From: JAHEEL01 sp963700375
GTDB taxonomy: Bacteria; Actinomycetota; Acidimicrobiia; Spongiisociales; UBA5794
Reading direction: 5' to 3'
DNA length: 64,000 bases
Assembly: GCA_963700375.1 (NCBI GenBank)
Contig: CAVOXF010000002.1
Location: 124,001-188,000, forward strand
Under the pieces are notes generated by a model. That model was not told the origin of the DNA and did not search any database. It worked only from the letters and a program-made list of their open reading frames with translations. Shown one piece after another: positions 46,252 to 54,796 of the stretch. Position 1 is the first letter of the stretch. Every line of letters begins with the position of its first letter. Both the position numbers and the translations under genes were made by a program.

Positions 46252-46824
46252 ATGCCGCGAATCCCCTACCCGGATCTGAGCACCATCGACGATCCGGAAG
46301 TCCTGGCAATCTTGGAACGAGCCCGCAGAAACGGGACACCCCGGCCGGAGTCTCAGGCCATTCGGTCGCATGTGCCTGCAGTTGTCAAGACGTTCTCCGC
46401 AGCCTGGGAAGAGACGTTCGTGAATGGCGTGGTGGATCACGACCTCAAGGAGTTGTGCCGCGTATATGTCACCAAGACGGTCGACTGCGGCTATTGCGCG
46501 GCTCAACGGTCAGAGGATTCCGCAGTTGATGAAGACCACTATGCCGAGCTCCTGCAGTATCGGATTGCTCCCCGGTACAGCGATCGGGAGAAGGCAGCCC
46601 TCGGCTACACCGATGCGATCGTATGGAACGCCGACTTCGCCGACGACGCGCTGTGGGACGAACTCCACACCCATTTCACTCCGCCTGAGCTAGCCGAACT
46701 CGGGTTCTTCATCGCGCTCACGTCCGGTCAGCAGCGGTGGCTCAAGACGCTCAACCTCGGCCACCGTGAGGTGCTCGCTGATACCGACGCAGGGCTGCGG
46801 GGCGCGTCTTCTGCCGGACGCTGA
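46252..46824 (+). CDS. Carboxymuconolactone decarboxylase / AhpD-like protein
   Basis: A 190-residue CMD-family protein. The CxxC redox pair is in TVDCGYCAAQRSED, and the helices YSDREKAALGYTDAIV and LGFFIALTSGQQRW fit the family. The ATG at 46252 follows AAAGGTG. It is divergent from the dehydrogenase operon with 191 bp between, so the two may share control. It is only distantly like the AhpD-type protein at 24314. Confidence 0.85.
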   Translation: MPRIPYPDLSTIDDPEVLAILERARRNGTPRPESQAIRSHVPAVVKTFSAAWEETFVNGVVDHDLKELCRVYVTKTVDCGYCAAQRSEDSAVDEDHYAELLQYRIAPRYSDREKAALGYTDAIVWNADFADDALWDELHTHFTPPELAELGFFIALTSGQQRWLKTLNLGHREVLADTDAGLRGASSAGR

Positions 46825-46857
46825 TGGCGCTGATGGCGGCGACCGAGGGCGGGCCGT

Positions 46858-47631
46858 TCACAGCCTCGCGATGGTCAGCCCGCCGTCGACCGTGAGGATT
46901 TGCCCCGTCGAGTAGGGGATGTCTCCGTTGGCCAGTGCGGCGACCACCGCCGCCACATCCCCCGGCATCCCAAAGCGTCGTTCCAGTGTGAGTCCGCCCT
47001 CGATCAGTGACTCATACTTCTCCGCAACCGGAGCGGTCATGTCTGTTTGGATGATGCCGGGGCGTACTTCGAAGACGTCGATACCGTACTCGGCGAGGCG
47101 GATTGCCCACAACATCGTCGTCATGGACAGGCCCGCCTTGCTGATGCAGTATTCGGAGCGATTCGGTGTAGCGACCACGGCGCTGATCGACGTGACGTTC
47201 ACGATCCGTCCGCGGAACCCCGGGTCTGCTTCGCGTTCCTCGATCATGTGCCGCGCCACGCTCTGTGTGAGGAGGAATGGGCCCTTGAGATTGACGGCGA
47301 GAACGGTGTCGAGGTCTTCCTCCGCGGCATCCAGAATGTCCTTGCGCCCCGGCGAGGTGATCCCGGCGTTGTTGATCAGCACATCGAGGCGCCCGACCGC
47401 TGCCAGCGTCTCATCCACGAGGCGGCTCCGCCCTTCGGCAGTTCCAACATCGGCGGCCACGTATGTGACATTGCCGAGACGTGAGAGTGTTTCGAGCGTG
47501 TCGGCTACGGCTCCCCGGTCTCTCATGCCGTTGATGACCACCAGGTAGCCGTCGGTCAGAAGCCGCTCGGCGATACCGAGGCCGATTCCACGGGAGCCGC
47601 CGGTCACGAGTGCGGTCCGGGGGGTCGTCAT
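46858..47631 (-). CDS. SDR-family oxidoreductase (FabG-like)
   Basis: A 257-residue classical SDR. The nucleotide site is VTGGSRGIGLGIAER, then LINNAGITSPG, the serine in VTSISAVV and the catalytic YCISK. The C-terminal STGQILTVDGGL is the standard family ending. The ATG overlaps the upstream GH88-like stop as ATGA, so it acts with that enzyme and with the flavin oxidoreductase. In a uronate pathway a KduD-type ketone reductase would fit, but the sequence alone does not show this. Confidence 0.88.
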   Translation of the reverse strand: MTTPRTALVTGGSRGIGLGIAERLLTDGYLVVINGMRDRGAVADTLETLSRLGNVTYVAADVGTAEGRSRLVDETLAAVGRLDVLINNAGITSPGRKDILDAAEEDLDTVLAVNLKGPFLLTQSVARHMIEEREADPGFRGRIVNVTSISAVVATPNRSEYCISKAGLSMTTMLWAIRLAEYGIDVFEVRPGIIQTDMTAPVAEKYESLIEGGLTLERRFGMPGDVAAVVAALANGDIPYSTGQILTVDGGLTIARL

Positions 47632-49061
47632 CGCACATCCTCGGTAGGTCCGAAGAAGGTGAGGTACGGCTGGCCATCGGAGAGGCGTTGCACGTAGAGG
47701 GCCGCCTCCATCAGGTGGTAGTCGCCCCACATGACCGACTCGCCGGACGGGACGCTGCTGTCGTTCGGAGCATGGTCCCATCCGTTGGGCCGGTGGTAGA
47801 CGCCGTGCAGGAGGATGCCTTCATGATCCGGGTCGAGGCTGAGGTAGGCGTCACCGAGCAAGGTATGCAGAACCGTGAGGCCCGCCTTCGTGTAGCGCTC
47901 TCCCGCGGGATCCCCGGAGCCGGTGAGGTAGTGGCCCAGTCGAAGAAGTCCCTGAACCGCGATGGCCGCCGCCGAACTGTCGACCGGTTCATGCGCATTG
48001 TATGGCTCGGCCGGCCGGTCGAGATAGTCGCCCATCATTGCCAGGCCCGGAGCTCCCGTATCCCAATACGGCACCCCGTCGAGCGGCGTGTACTCGATGT
48101 AGAAGTCACAGGAGGCGGTGGCGGCGGCGAGCATCATCGAACGGATCCGCGCTCTCCCGCCGAGGGGTTCGAGCTCAACATCCTCGACGGTGTCGAGGAA
48201 CTCGAGTTGCTCGGCGTAACCCGACATGACCCATGACAGACCGCGCGTCCAGGTGGTGAAGGGCGAGTACCCCTGCTGCGTACTCGGTGCGCGGTAGTTG
48301 CCATCAGTGACGTTGAACAACGATTCGTGGGCGACCCGTCCGCGGATGTCATACACGTCGCGGCCGTCGCCGTAGAACACGTTGTAGGTGGCCGTTGTTG
48401 CAGCATGCTGCATTCCACGTTCCATCAACGAGATGGACCGGTCGTTCTCGCCAAGCAGTCGGTGCCCGAGGCGGTGCGCAAGCACGAGGGATCGAAGCGA
48501 ACGCATCGTGTCACAGAAGAGTGAGTGGGGACCGTTGAACGAGTGGATGAAGCCGCTCCCGGCTGCGGTTTCGGTCCAGCGCATCGCCTGAACTGCGCCG
48601 CTCACCTTCAGGGCGTTCTCGTAGAACGCCAGTTCCCATGCATCGAAGGGGATCCGGCCCTCGAGCATCAACCTCCTGAGGTTGCCGTACGTGCTGACAT
48701 TGTTGAAGCCGTGGTCATGAACACCCTCATGGGTGAGATGCGGCGCCATGTGATCGCGCGTCAGGCGACGACCGAGCTCGAGCGCCTCTTCGTCTCCCGT
48801 TGCATCGAATTGCAGGATGGCCTCGCCGTACAGGAAACCCTGCGTCCACTCGGTCCAACCGCGCGCTGTGTACCGGCCGTCGACCGTGTAGACCGGTGTT
48901 GCGAGATTCGGTGAACTCCTGCGGCACAGCCGCTTGACCTTGGGGCCGGAAACTTCCCACAACCGGGTCAGTTGCGAGGTGAGCGATGCCGGTTCGATTG
49001 CGGTGTCGGTCTTGATCAAGATGCGCTCCGAGTCTCGGCAGGCAACGGCACCACGTTGCAT
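47628..49061 (-). CDS. GH88-like (unsaturated glucuronyl hydrolase family) protein
   Basis: 477 residues with the alpha/alpha barrel pattern of GH88. Recognisable segments are FTTWTRGLSWVMSGYAEQLE, VPYWDTGAPG and PVDSSAAAIAVQGLLRLGHYL, the usual order in this family. Family enzymes hydrate and release 4,5-unsaturated uronic acids, whose product can enter the KDG route. No signal peptide is visible, so it acts on imported oligosaccharide. It lies between a flavin oxidoreductase and an SDR in one operon. The substrate is uncertain because identity to characterised members looks low by eye. Confidence 0.72.
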   Translation of the reverse strand: MQRGAVACRDSERILIKTDTAIEPASLTSQLTRLWEVSGPKVKRLCRRSSPNLATPVYTVDGRYTARGWTEWTQGFLYGEAILQFDATGDEEALELGRRLTRDHMAPHLTHEGVHDHGFNNVSTYGNLRRLMLEGRIPFDAWELAFYENALKVSGAVQAMRWTETAAGSGFIHSFNGPHSLFCDTMRSLRSLVLAHRLGHRLLGENDRSISLMERGMQHAATTATYNVFYGDGRDVYDIRGRVAHESLFNVTDGNYRAPSTQQGYSPFTTWTRGLSWVMSGYAEQLEFLDTVEDVELEPLGGRARIRSMMLAAATASCDFYIEYTPLDGVPYWDTGAPGLAMMGDYLDRPAEPYNAHEPVDSSAAAIAVQGLLRLGHYLTGSGDPAGERYTKAGLTVLHTLLGDAYLSLDPDHEGILLHGVYHRPNGWDHAPNDSSVPSGESVMWGDYHLMEAALYVQRLSDGQPYLTFFGPTEDVR

Positions 49062-49117
49062 CCTCGCGCGAAGCTAGCACGGCGGCGGATCGACGCGAGC
49101 GACGGACGGGTTCCGAA

Positions 49118-50554
49118 TCAACCCGACGTCGACCGTTTCTCCCTCTTGGCTGCTGCGATGGCAACGCGCGATTCGCTCTTCTTGTAGTGGTCGTCCAGCG
49201 GGTAGCAGCCCGAAGCCAGGCCGATCCTTGGCCCTGTGGTGCAATCGCTGAACGTTCGACAGATCATCTTGGGATCGATGGCGTGCCCGGCGAGCACATC
49301 CGCCGGCAGCTGTGGATAGCTAAGAGCCATCCTGCCGATGCCCACCATGCCGACGTCGCCGGATCGCACCCGGTATTGGGCGGCATTCGGGAGCAGTTCT
49401 TGCAGATAGCTGTAGCCACTGCCCACCACCACCAGATCCGGGTGAGCCCTCGTGAGGGCCGCCGTCGTCTCGAGGTGATAGGCAACCTCGGCGAGCGGTT
49501 CGCGGGGCGGGAGATAGCCGTCGAGCGCAGGGTGATAGGCCGGTCTGGTCACATGGGGGTTGTAGTACGGACTTCCAACCGTGACACACACGAGTGCGAC
49601 ACCAAGCTCGGAACAGAGATCGAGGAACTGGTGGGTCTCTCCGAGGGGATTGCCTTGTTCGTCGGGGCCGAACACGAATGGAGGCTGGTCGAGCGGCTCC
49701 GGATAGCCGATTCCTTCCGCGTCTTCGAGATACGGTCCCGGGTCCACGGCGCTCAGCCGAACGGCAATCGTGAGGTTCGGGCGCTGTGATCTCAGCTGCT
49801 GAACGACGGCGCGTAGAACCCGCGTCCGTCCTTCGAATGATCCGCCGTAGCGGCCGGGTCTGGTTCTGGCGCTCAGCAGCTCGTGGAGGAGGTAGCCGTG
49901 GCAGTGTTTGATGTCGACGAAATCGAAGCCGGCGTCAGCGGCGAGTGTCCCGGCGCGAACGTACGTGTCGACCAACTCGTCGAGTTCGTCATCGCTCAAG
50001 AGCGAGGCATCGGATACGGGGAGCCGCCGATCGAGTTGCGGCTGCCGGTACGCGATCCGTGGCAGCGGTTCTCCAAGTGGACGGGACCATCGACCGCTAT
50101 GCGTCAGCTGCATCCCCGTGATGAGACGAGCTCCATCGAACTCGAGGGCTCGCGCCTCGACCGTCCGGCTCCGGAGGTTGCCGAGCCTCTCCGCCGTTTC
50201 CTCGTTGATCATCAGCTGGTTCGGGTTGGCGCGGCCTTCGGGGGCCACGGCGGTGGCCTCGCCCCACAGCAGTCCTGCCCCGGAAGCACCGAAGCGGAGC
50301 CAGCGGCGCTCGAGATCTGGTGTCGGCAATCCATCGGTCGTGCCGTCCCATCCTTCCATTGGGAGGATGGCGAACCGGTTGCCGGCCTCGAGGTGCGTTC
50401 CGATCCTGATGGGAGCAGCGAGAGGTCCGTCGGGAGCCGGCTCCACGACGGTGTCGAGTGGAAGGTCGATGCCCTCGTCCGCCAGGTGGGCGCGCATGGC
50501 CTCCGGCGTTCCGATTTTCTTGACTTGGGGGAACCGTCTCCGCGAGGCCGCCAT
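49118..50554 (-). CDS. NADH:flavin oxidoreductase / old-yellow-enzyme family protein
   Basis: A 478-residue FMN TIM barrel. Family marks include FAILPMEGWDG near the N-terminus, MQLTHSGRWSRP, FDFVDIKHCHGYLLHELLSA and GYGGSFEGR-like RYGGSFEGRTRVLRAVV, then VGIGRMALSYP. The C-terminal Cys region reads MICRTFSDCTTGPR, not the iron-sulfur four-cysteine set of dienoyl-CoA reductases, so only the OYE-like barrel is present. It is first in a minus-strand operon with the GH88-like and SDR genes, divergent from the second ABC operon. Confidence 0.88.
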   Translation of the reverse strand: MAASRRRFPQVKKIGTPEAMRAHLADEGIDLPLDTVVEPAPDGPLAAPIRIGTHLEAGNRFAILPMEGWDGTTDGLPTPDLERRWLRFGASGAGLLWGEATAVAPEGRANPNQLMINEETAERLGNLRSRTVEARALEFDGARLITGMQLTHSGRWSRPLGEPLPRIAYRQPQLDRRLPVSDASLLSDDELDELVDTYVRAGTLAADAGFDFVDIKHCHGYLLHELLSARTRPGRYGGSFEGRTRVLRAVVQQLRSQRPNLTIAVRLSAVDPGPYLEDAEGIGYPEPLDQPPFVFGPDEQGNPLGETHQFLDLCSELGVALVCVTVGSPYYNPHVTRPAYHPALDGYLPPREPLAEVAYHLETTAALTRAHPDLVVVGSGYSYLQELLPNAAQYRVRSGDVGMVGIGRMALSYPQLPADVLAGHAIDPKMICRTFSDCTTGPRIGLASGCYPLDDHYKKSESRVAIAAAKREKRSTSG

Positions 50555-50767
50555 TGCACATCCCTTTTCTGAAGAGGCCCGTGGCTCTGCGGGTCGTTCG
50601 ACCGGGCCTGCTGGTCATCGACGAGAACTCTGCTGCTCATCGTCGATCGGGGATCAACCGGCCCCTCGGGGCGTCTCGACCCACGCGATCGGTGCCAACG
50701 ACCGACGGCGGTGATGGTAGGACACGCCTTCGGACGGGGCAACCACCGTTCCAAGGGTGTCGCTACC

Positions 50768-50865
50768 GCAATCGTTTGCACTTGCAATCGATTCGGCTGT
50801 TCCGTAGTCTGCCGTCCGACAGATCGATCATCGATTGCGTGGGAGGTAGCGCATGAATCGATTCA
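50768..50865. promoter_or_regulatory. Cluster of LacI-type operator sites in a divergent promoter
   Basis: Four related palindromes lie within 98 bp: GCAATCGTTTGC (50768-50779), TGCAATCGATTC (50783-50794), a weaker ATCATCGATTGC (50827-50838) and the perfect TGAATCGATTCA (50854-50865). The last begins at the second base of the binding-protein ATG, as in the Zn-dehydrogenase gene. Several sites allow looping by a LacI-family repressor over the divergent OYE and ABC promoters. Confidence 0.7.
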
Positions 50866-52262
50866 CGAAGTTGTTGAGCCTGCTCGCGGTGTTTGCACTC
50901 ATTGTTGCGGCCTGTAGCAGTGACAGTGACGACACAACCACCACGGCCGCAGCCGGTGGCGACGAGACCACCACAACGGCAGCGGCAGCCGGAGAAACCA
51001 CTACAACCGCAGCGGCGACCGAGGAGACAACGACCACGGCCGCTATGTCCGATGATCCGATTCTCTTCGCTGCGTCGCTGCCCCTGACGGGCGACTTCGC
51101 CATTCCGGGGAGCAAGCACGGCGACGGATACCAGTTCTGCGTTGACGAGATCAACGCACGGGGCGGGATCCTCGGCCGAGAGGTCCAACTGTTGGTCGAG
51201 GACAACCGGTCCGATCCGGAGGTCGCGGTGTCGCAGGTTCAGCGCCAGATCGAGGTCGAGGGCGCAGATGCGTTGCTCGGCACGTTCTCCAGCTTGCTGA
51301 CCTTCCCCGCCTCAACCGTGGCGAATCAGGCCAACATGATGTATCCGATTCCTTCGGGTGCTGCATTGCGCATCTGGGAGCGGGGATTCGACAACATCTT
51401 CTACTTCCAGCAGAACGCAGCCGAGCTGATCGGCTTCTCACCGGTCTCGATGATCGAGTACTACACCAGCACCGGTGTCATCGATCCGCCGATCAGCACG
51501 GTGGCGATCGTGCACGCCGATGACTTCTTCGCCAACGCAATCGTTACCGGTCTCGTCGGCGGTGAGGTGGCAATCCCGGATTCGGATGTGGTCGTCACCG
51601 TTGATGGCTACCTCGAACCGACAGGCATCGAGGTTGTGTACCAGGAGCAGTGGCCCGTCCCGTTCACCGATTGGCTGACCTTGGCCAATTCGGTCAAGAA
51701 CAGCGGAGCCGACATGGTGGTTGTTGCAGTTACCTCGCCGGACGAAGCGATCTCGCTGATGAACGCGTTCGCGACGGTGCAGTACAACCCGAAGCTGATC
51801 TGGCTGTCCCAGGGAGCGCAGTCCGAGTTCCAAGAGACGCTCGGCGATGTGGCCAACGGGGCCACCATTCACTCGGCCTGGCACCCGCTTGCCGATTGGG
51901 AGGGCGTGCTCGGAGGCGAGGTCTACACCAACACCGACTTCATCAACGGCTTCACCGAATCATTCGGGCGAGCCCCGGATGAAGACGAGGCGATCCCGTT
52001 CTCGCTCTGCCAGGGTGTTGAGCAGGCCATCCTCGGTGTCGGTTCCACGGACAACGTTGCAATGTCGGAATGGATGCACGCACGGACGCCGGACGATCCG
52101 GTCAAGACCATTCTCGGCAACTGGGTGTGGGACGAACGAGGGCTGCCGGTCGATCGCTCGATGGTCATGGTGCAGTGGCAAGACGGCGACCTCAAGTTCG
52201 TGTACCCGGTCGGTGAATTCCCGGGCACGGTGGACCTCGTCTACCCGAAGCCTGAGTTCTAG
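50853..52262 (+). CDS. ABC transporter substrate-binding lipoprotein, second system
   Basis: 469 residues. The lipobox cysteine is Cys21 (LIVAACSSDS), followed by a Thr-rich linker of TTTTAA units and the Leu/Ile/Val-receptor domain (LFAASLPLTGDFAIPGSKHG). GGGAGGTAG precedes the ATG. It heads an operon of LivG, LivF, LivH and LivM types plus a TauE-like permease. The nearby sugar-catabolic genes suggest a polyol, cyclitol or uronate-derived ligand, which would be unusual for the LIV-type family. Confidence 0.92.
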   Translation: MNRFTKLLSLLAVFALIVAACSSDSDDTTTTAAAGGDETTTTAAAAGETTTTAAATEETTTTAAMSDDPILFAASLPLTGDFAIPGSKHGDGYQFCVDEINARGGILGREVQLLVEDNRSDPEVAVSQVQRQIEVEGADALLGTFSSLLTFPASTVANQANMMYPIPSGAALRIWERGFDNIFYFQQNAAELIGFSPVSMIEYYTSTGVIDPPISTVAIVHADDFFANAIVTGLVGGEVAIPDSDVVVTVDGYLEPTGIEVVYQEQWPVPFTDWLTLANSVKNSGADMVVVAVTSPDEAISLMNAFATVQYNPKLIWLSQGAQSEFQETLGDVANGATIHSAWHPLADWEGVLGGEVYTNTDFINGFTESFGRAPDEDEAIPFSLCQGVEQAILGVGSTDNVAMSEWMHARTPDDPVKTILGNWVWDERGLPVDRSMVMVQWQDGDLKFVYPVGEFPGTVDLVYPKPEF

Positions 52263-52285
52263 GCCGGTATTTGAACGAATGACGG

Positions 52286-52322
52286 GAAGATGGGGCACCG
52301 GACGGGTCGGTGCCCCATCTTC
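52286..52322 (+). terminator. Intra-operon hairpin after the binding-protein gene
   Basis: GAAGATGGGGCACCG (52286-52300) pairs perfectly with CGGTGCCCCATCTTC (52308-52322) around a 7-nt loop. It follows the binding-protein stop by 23 nt and lies about 100 bp before the LivG-type gene. Partial termination or 3' mRNA protection would raise binding-protein levels over the rest of the transporter. Confidence 0.75.
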
Positions 52323-52423
52323 AGACCAGGTTGATGTGCGGTAGGCAATAGGGAATACCGGCGAGAGGCGGGAGTTGCACTCGTGAGTGGGTGTCCGGAC
52401 AGAACGGCGGTTGGAGGCCAATT

Positions 52424-53161
52424 GTGGGCGTAATGCTCGAGGCGCGAGGCCTGAACAAGGGTTTCGGCGGCATCCAAGCTGTCAACGACGCCAGCTTCGA
52501 CATCGAGGAAGGGACCATCACCTCCCTTATCGGTCCGAACGGAGCCGGCAAGACGACGACATTCAACCTCATCAACAACGTGATCAGGGCGGATTCCGGA
52601 TCGGTGAGATTCGAAGGCAGCGAGATCACCCGCAAGATGCCGCACAAGCTGACACGGCTCGGCATCGGGCGAACGTTCCAGGTCACGAGGGCCCTCGATG
52701 ATATGACCCTCATCGAGAACATGGTCGTTGGGTCATCCGCTCACAATCTGCGAGGCACGTTCGGCTCGCGGATGTTGGACTCGGAAACCGAACGAGCACT
52801 GGACCTCCTCAGGTTCGTCGGCATCGAGAACTACGCCTACTCCAAAGCTGAGTTGTTGTCGTATGGCCAGCGCAAGCTGCTCGAGTTCTCCGCCGTGCTG
52901 ATGTCCAACCCCCGCCTCGTCATGCTCGATGAGCCGGCGGGTGGCGTGAATCCGGCGCTTCTAGAGCGCATGGTCGACCGGATCCGCCGGCTCAACCGGG
53001 AGGGGCTCACCTTCTTCATCGTTGAACACAACATGGACCTCGTCATGGATCTCAGTGATTCCGTAATTGTCATGGCCCACGGTGAAGTGCTCACTCACGG
53101 GACACCTGAAGAGGTGCAGAGTGATGGTCGCGTGCTCGATGCCTATCTAGGGATGGCCTGA
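52424..53161 (+). CDS. livG: ABC transporter ATP-binding protein, LivG type, second system
   Basis: About 245 residues. Walker A is GPNGAGKTTTFNLI, the signature is LSYGQRKLLEFSAVL (the usual LivG form) and Walker B is RLVMLDEPAGGVNP. The GTG at 52424 is placed 7 nt after GGAGG; ATG at 52433 is the main alternative. One base separates it from the LivF-type gene. Confidence 0.93.
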   Translation: MGVMLEARGLNKGFGGIQAVNDASFDIEEGTITSLIGPNGAGKTTTFNLINNVIRADSGSVRFEGSEITRKMPHKLTRLGIGRTFQVTRALDDMTLIENMVVGSSAHNLRGTFGSRMLDSETERALDLLRFVGIENYAYSKAELLSYGQRKLLEFSAVLMSNPRLVMLDEPAGGVNPALLERMVDRIRRLNREGLTFFIVEHNMDLVMDLSDSVIVMAHGEVLTHGTPEEVQSDGRVLDAYLGMA

Positions 53162-53162
53162 C

Positions 53163-53900
53163 ATGCCAATTCTCGAGATCACCGATGTCACTGCCGGGTA
53201 CGGGGCGGGGCCCGACATTCTCCAGGGTCTCTCGCTCGAGGTCGAAGAGGCGAAGTCGTACTGCATCATTGGCCCGAATGGAGCGGGCAAGTCGACGCTC
53301 CTCAAGGTGATTGCCGGGCTGCTTCATCCGCGATCCGGTGACGTCGTGTTCCGGGGCGAGTCGCTCGCCCGTCGGAGACCCGACCAGGTGCTCGCGACCG
53401 GCGTGTGTTTCGTCCCCCAGGATCAGGCGTTGTTCCCCGAGATGAGTGTTCGTGAGAACCTCATCATGGGCGCCTACCTCGTGAAGGATCGAGCCCTCAT
53501 CAAGGAGCGACTCGCCCGGGTGTACGAGATGTTCCCCATCCTCGCGGATCGAGCGGGCCAGGACGCCGGCAAGATGTCGGGCGGCCAGCAGCAGATGCTG
53601 GCAATGGGTCGCGCCCTCATGATCGATCCCATCTTGCTCATGCTCGACGAACCAACGCTCGGTCTGGCGCCCCAGATCGCCCAGCAGATCTTTTCACAGG
53701 TCGAGCAGCTGAAGAGCATGGGCCTCACCGTGGTGATCATCGAGCAGAACGCCCAACGCGGACTCGAGCTCGTCGATTGGGGTGTGGTGCTCGACCTGGG
53801 CATCGTTCGCTTCGAAGGGCCGTCGGAGGGCATTCTCGAGGATCCCCGCGTTCGCGAGCTCTATCTCGGCAAAGCAGCGGGTTCGGGAGAGAAGAAATGA
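53163..53900 (+). CDS. livF: ABC transporter ATP-binding protein, LivF type, second system
   Basis: A 245-residue ATPase with Walker A GPNGAGKSTLLK, signature MSGGQQQMLAMGRAL and Walker B LLMLDEPTLGLAP. It overlaps the LivH-type gene by 4 nt. With the LivG-type protein it drives the second transporter. Confidence 0.94.
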   Translation: MPILEITDVTAGYGAGPDILQGLSLEVEEAKSYCIIGPNGAGKSTLLKVIAGLLHPRSGDVVFRGESLARRRPDQVLATGVCFVPQDQALFPEMSVRENLIMGAYLVKDRALIKERLARVYEMFPILADRAGQDAGKMSGGQQQMLAMGRALMIDPILLMLDEPTLGLAPQIAQQIFSQVEQLKSMGLTVVIIEQNAQRGLELVDWGVVLDLGIVRFEGPSEGILEDPRVRELYLGKAAGSGEKK

Positions 53901-54796
53901 CCCATGTGATTCAGGTCGCGATCCTCGGTCTCCTGCTCGGTGGTGTCTACGCCCTGATGGCCGCCGGCCTGACGCTGGCCTTCGGCGTCATGCGGATCGT
54001 GAACCTCGCCCATGCCGCGTTCATCATTGCCTCGGCCTACATCTCGTTCTTCGCATTCGAGAAGCTCGGCATCGATCCGCTGCTGTCGGTGCTGTTCGTC
54101 ATGCCGATCATGTTCCTCTTCGGCATAGCGGTCTACCAGGTCTTGTTCCGGAGGATCGAAGGGTCGAAGAAGTTCGGCGAGATGACTGTGCTGCTCACGT
54201 TCGGAATCGCCATCATGGTCGAAGGCCTCCTGGGGTTCGCCTTCACCGGGATCTACCGCAAGGCGCAACCGGGATACGCGAACGAGTCGTTCATCGTCGA
54301 CGGTCTCTTCCTTCCCCAGGGCGATATTCTCTTCATTCCGAAGGGCCAGCTCTATGCCTCGCTACTGAGCATCGTGCTGCTTGTCGGGCTTTGGGCGTTC
54401 CTTCGCTACAGCCAGACGGGGTATGCCATCCGAGCGACCACGCAGAATCGCGACGCTGCCGAAATCGTCGGAGTCAACGTGCGCAGGGTGTCTGCGATCT
54501 CCTTTGGTCTCTCGACGGCGCTTGCGGGCGCCTCCGGCGCGCTGATGAGCTACCTGTTCCCGTTCTTCCCGTTCCGACACTGGCAGTGGGTTGCGTTGCT
54601 GTTGGCGTTGGTGGTGCTGGGCGGCATGGGAAGCATGAAGGGCGCGGTCATTGGGGCCCTGGTGCTCGGTGTCGCCAGCTCGTTTGTCGTTGACCAGATC
54701 GGGCCGACGTGGGGTCCCATGACGTTCTATCTGGCCCTGTTCCTGATTCTGCTCATCCGGCCTCAAGGCCTGTTCGGCAAGGAGGCCCCAGTGTGA
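53897..54796 (+). CDS. livH: ABC transporter permease, LivH type, second system
   Basis: A 299-residue membrane permease. Typical motifs are GGVYALMAAGLTLAFGVMRI, VNLAHAAFI and the coupling loop TGYAIRATTQNRDAAEIVG. Its ATG overlaps the LivF-type stop (ATGA), and its own stop overlaps the GTG of the next gene. Eight or so hydrophobic helices are visible. Confidence 0.94.
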   Translation: MTHVIQVAILGLLLGGVYALMAAGLTLAFGVMRIVNLAHAAFIIASAYISFFAFEKLGIDPLLSVLFVMPIMFLFGIAVYQVLFRRIEGSKKFGEMTVLLTFGIAIMVEGLLGFAFTGIYRKAQPGYANESFIVDGLFLPQGDILFIPKGQLYASLLSIVLLVGLWAFLRYSQTGYAIRATTQNRDAAEIVGVNVRRVSAISFGLSTALAGASGALMSYLFPFFPFRHWQWVALLLALVVLGGMGSMKGAVIGALVLGVASSFVVDQIGPTWGPMTFYLALFLILLIRPQGLFGKEAPV

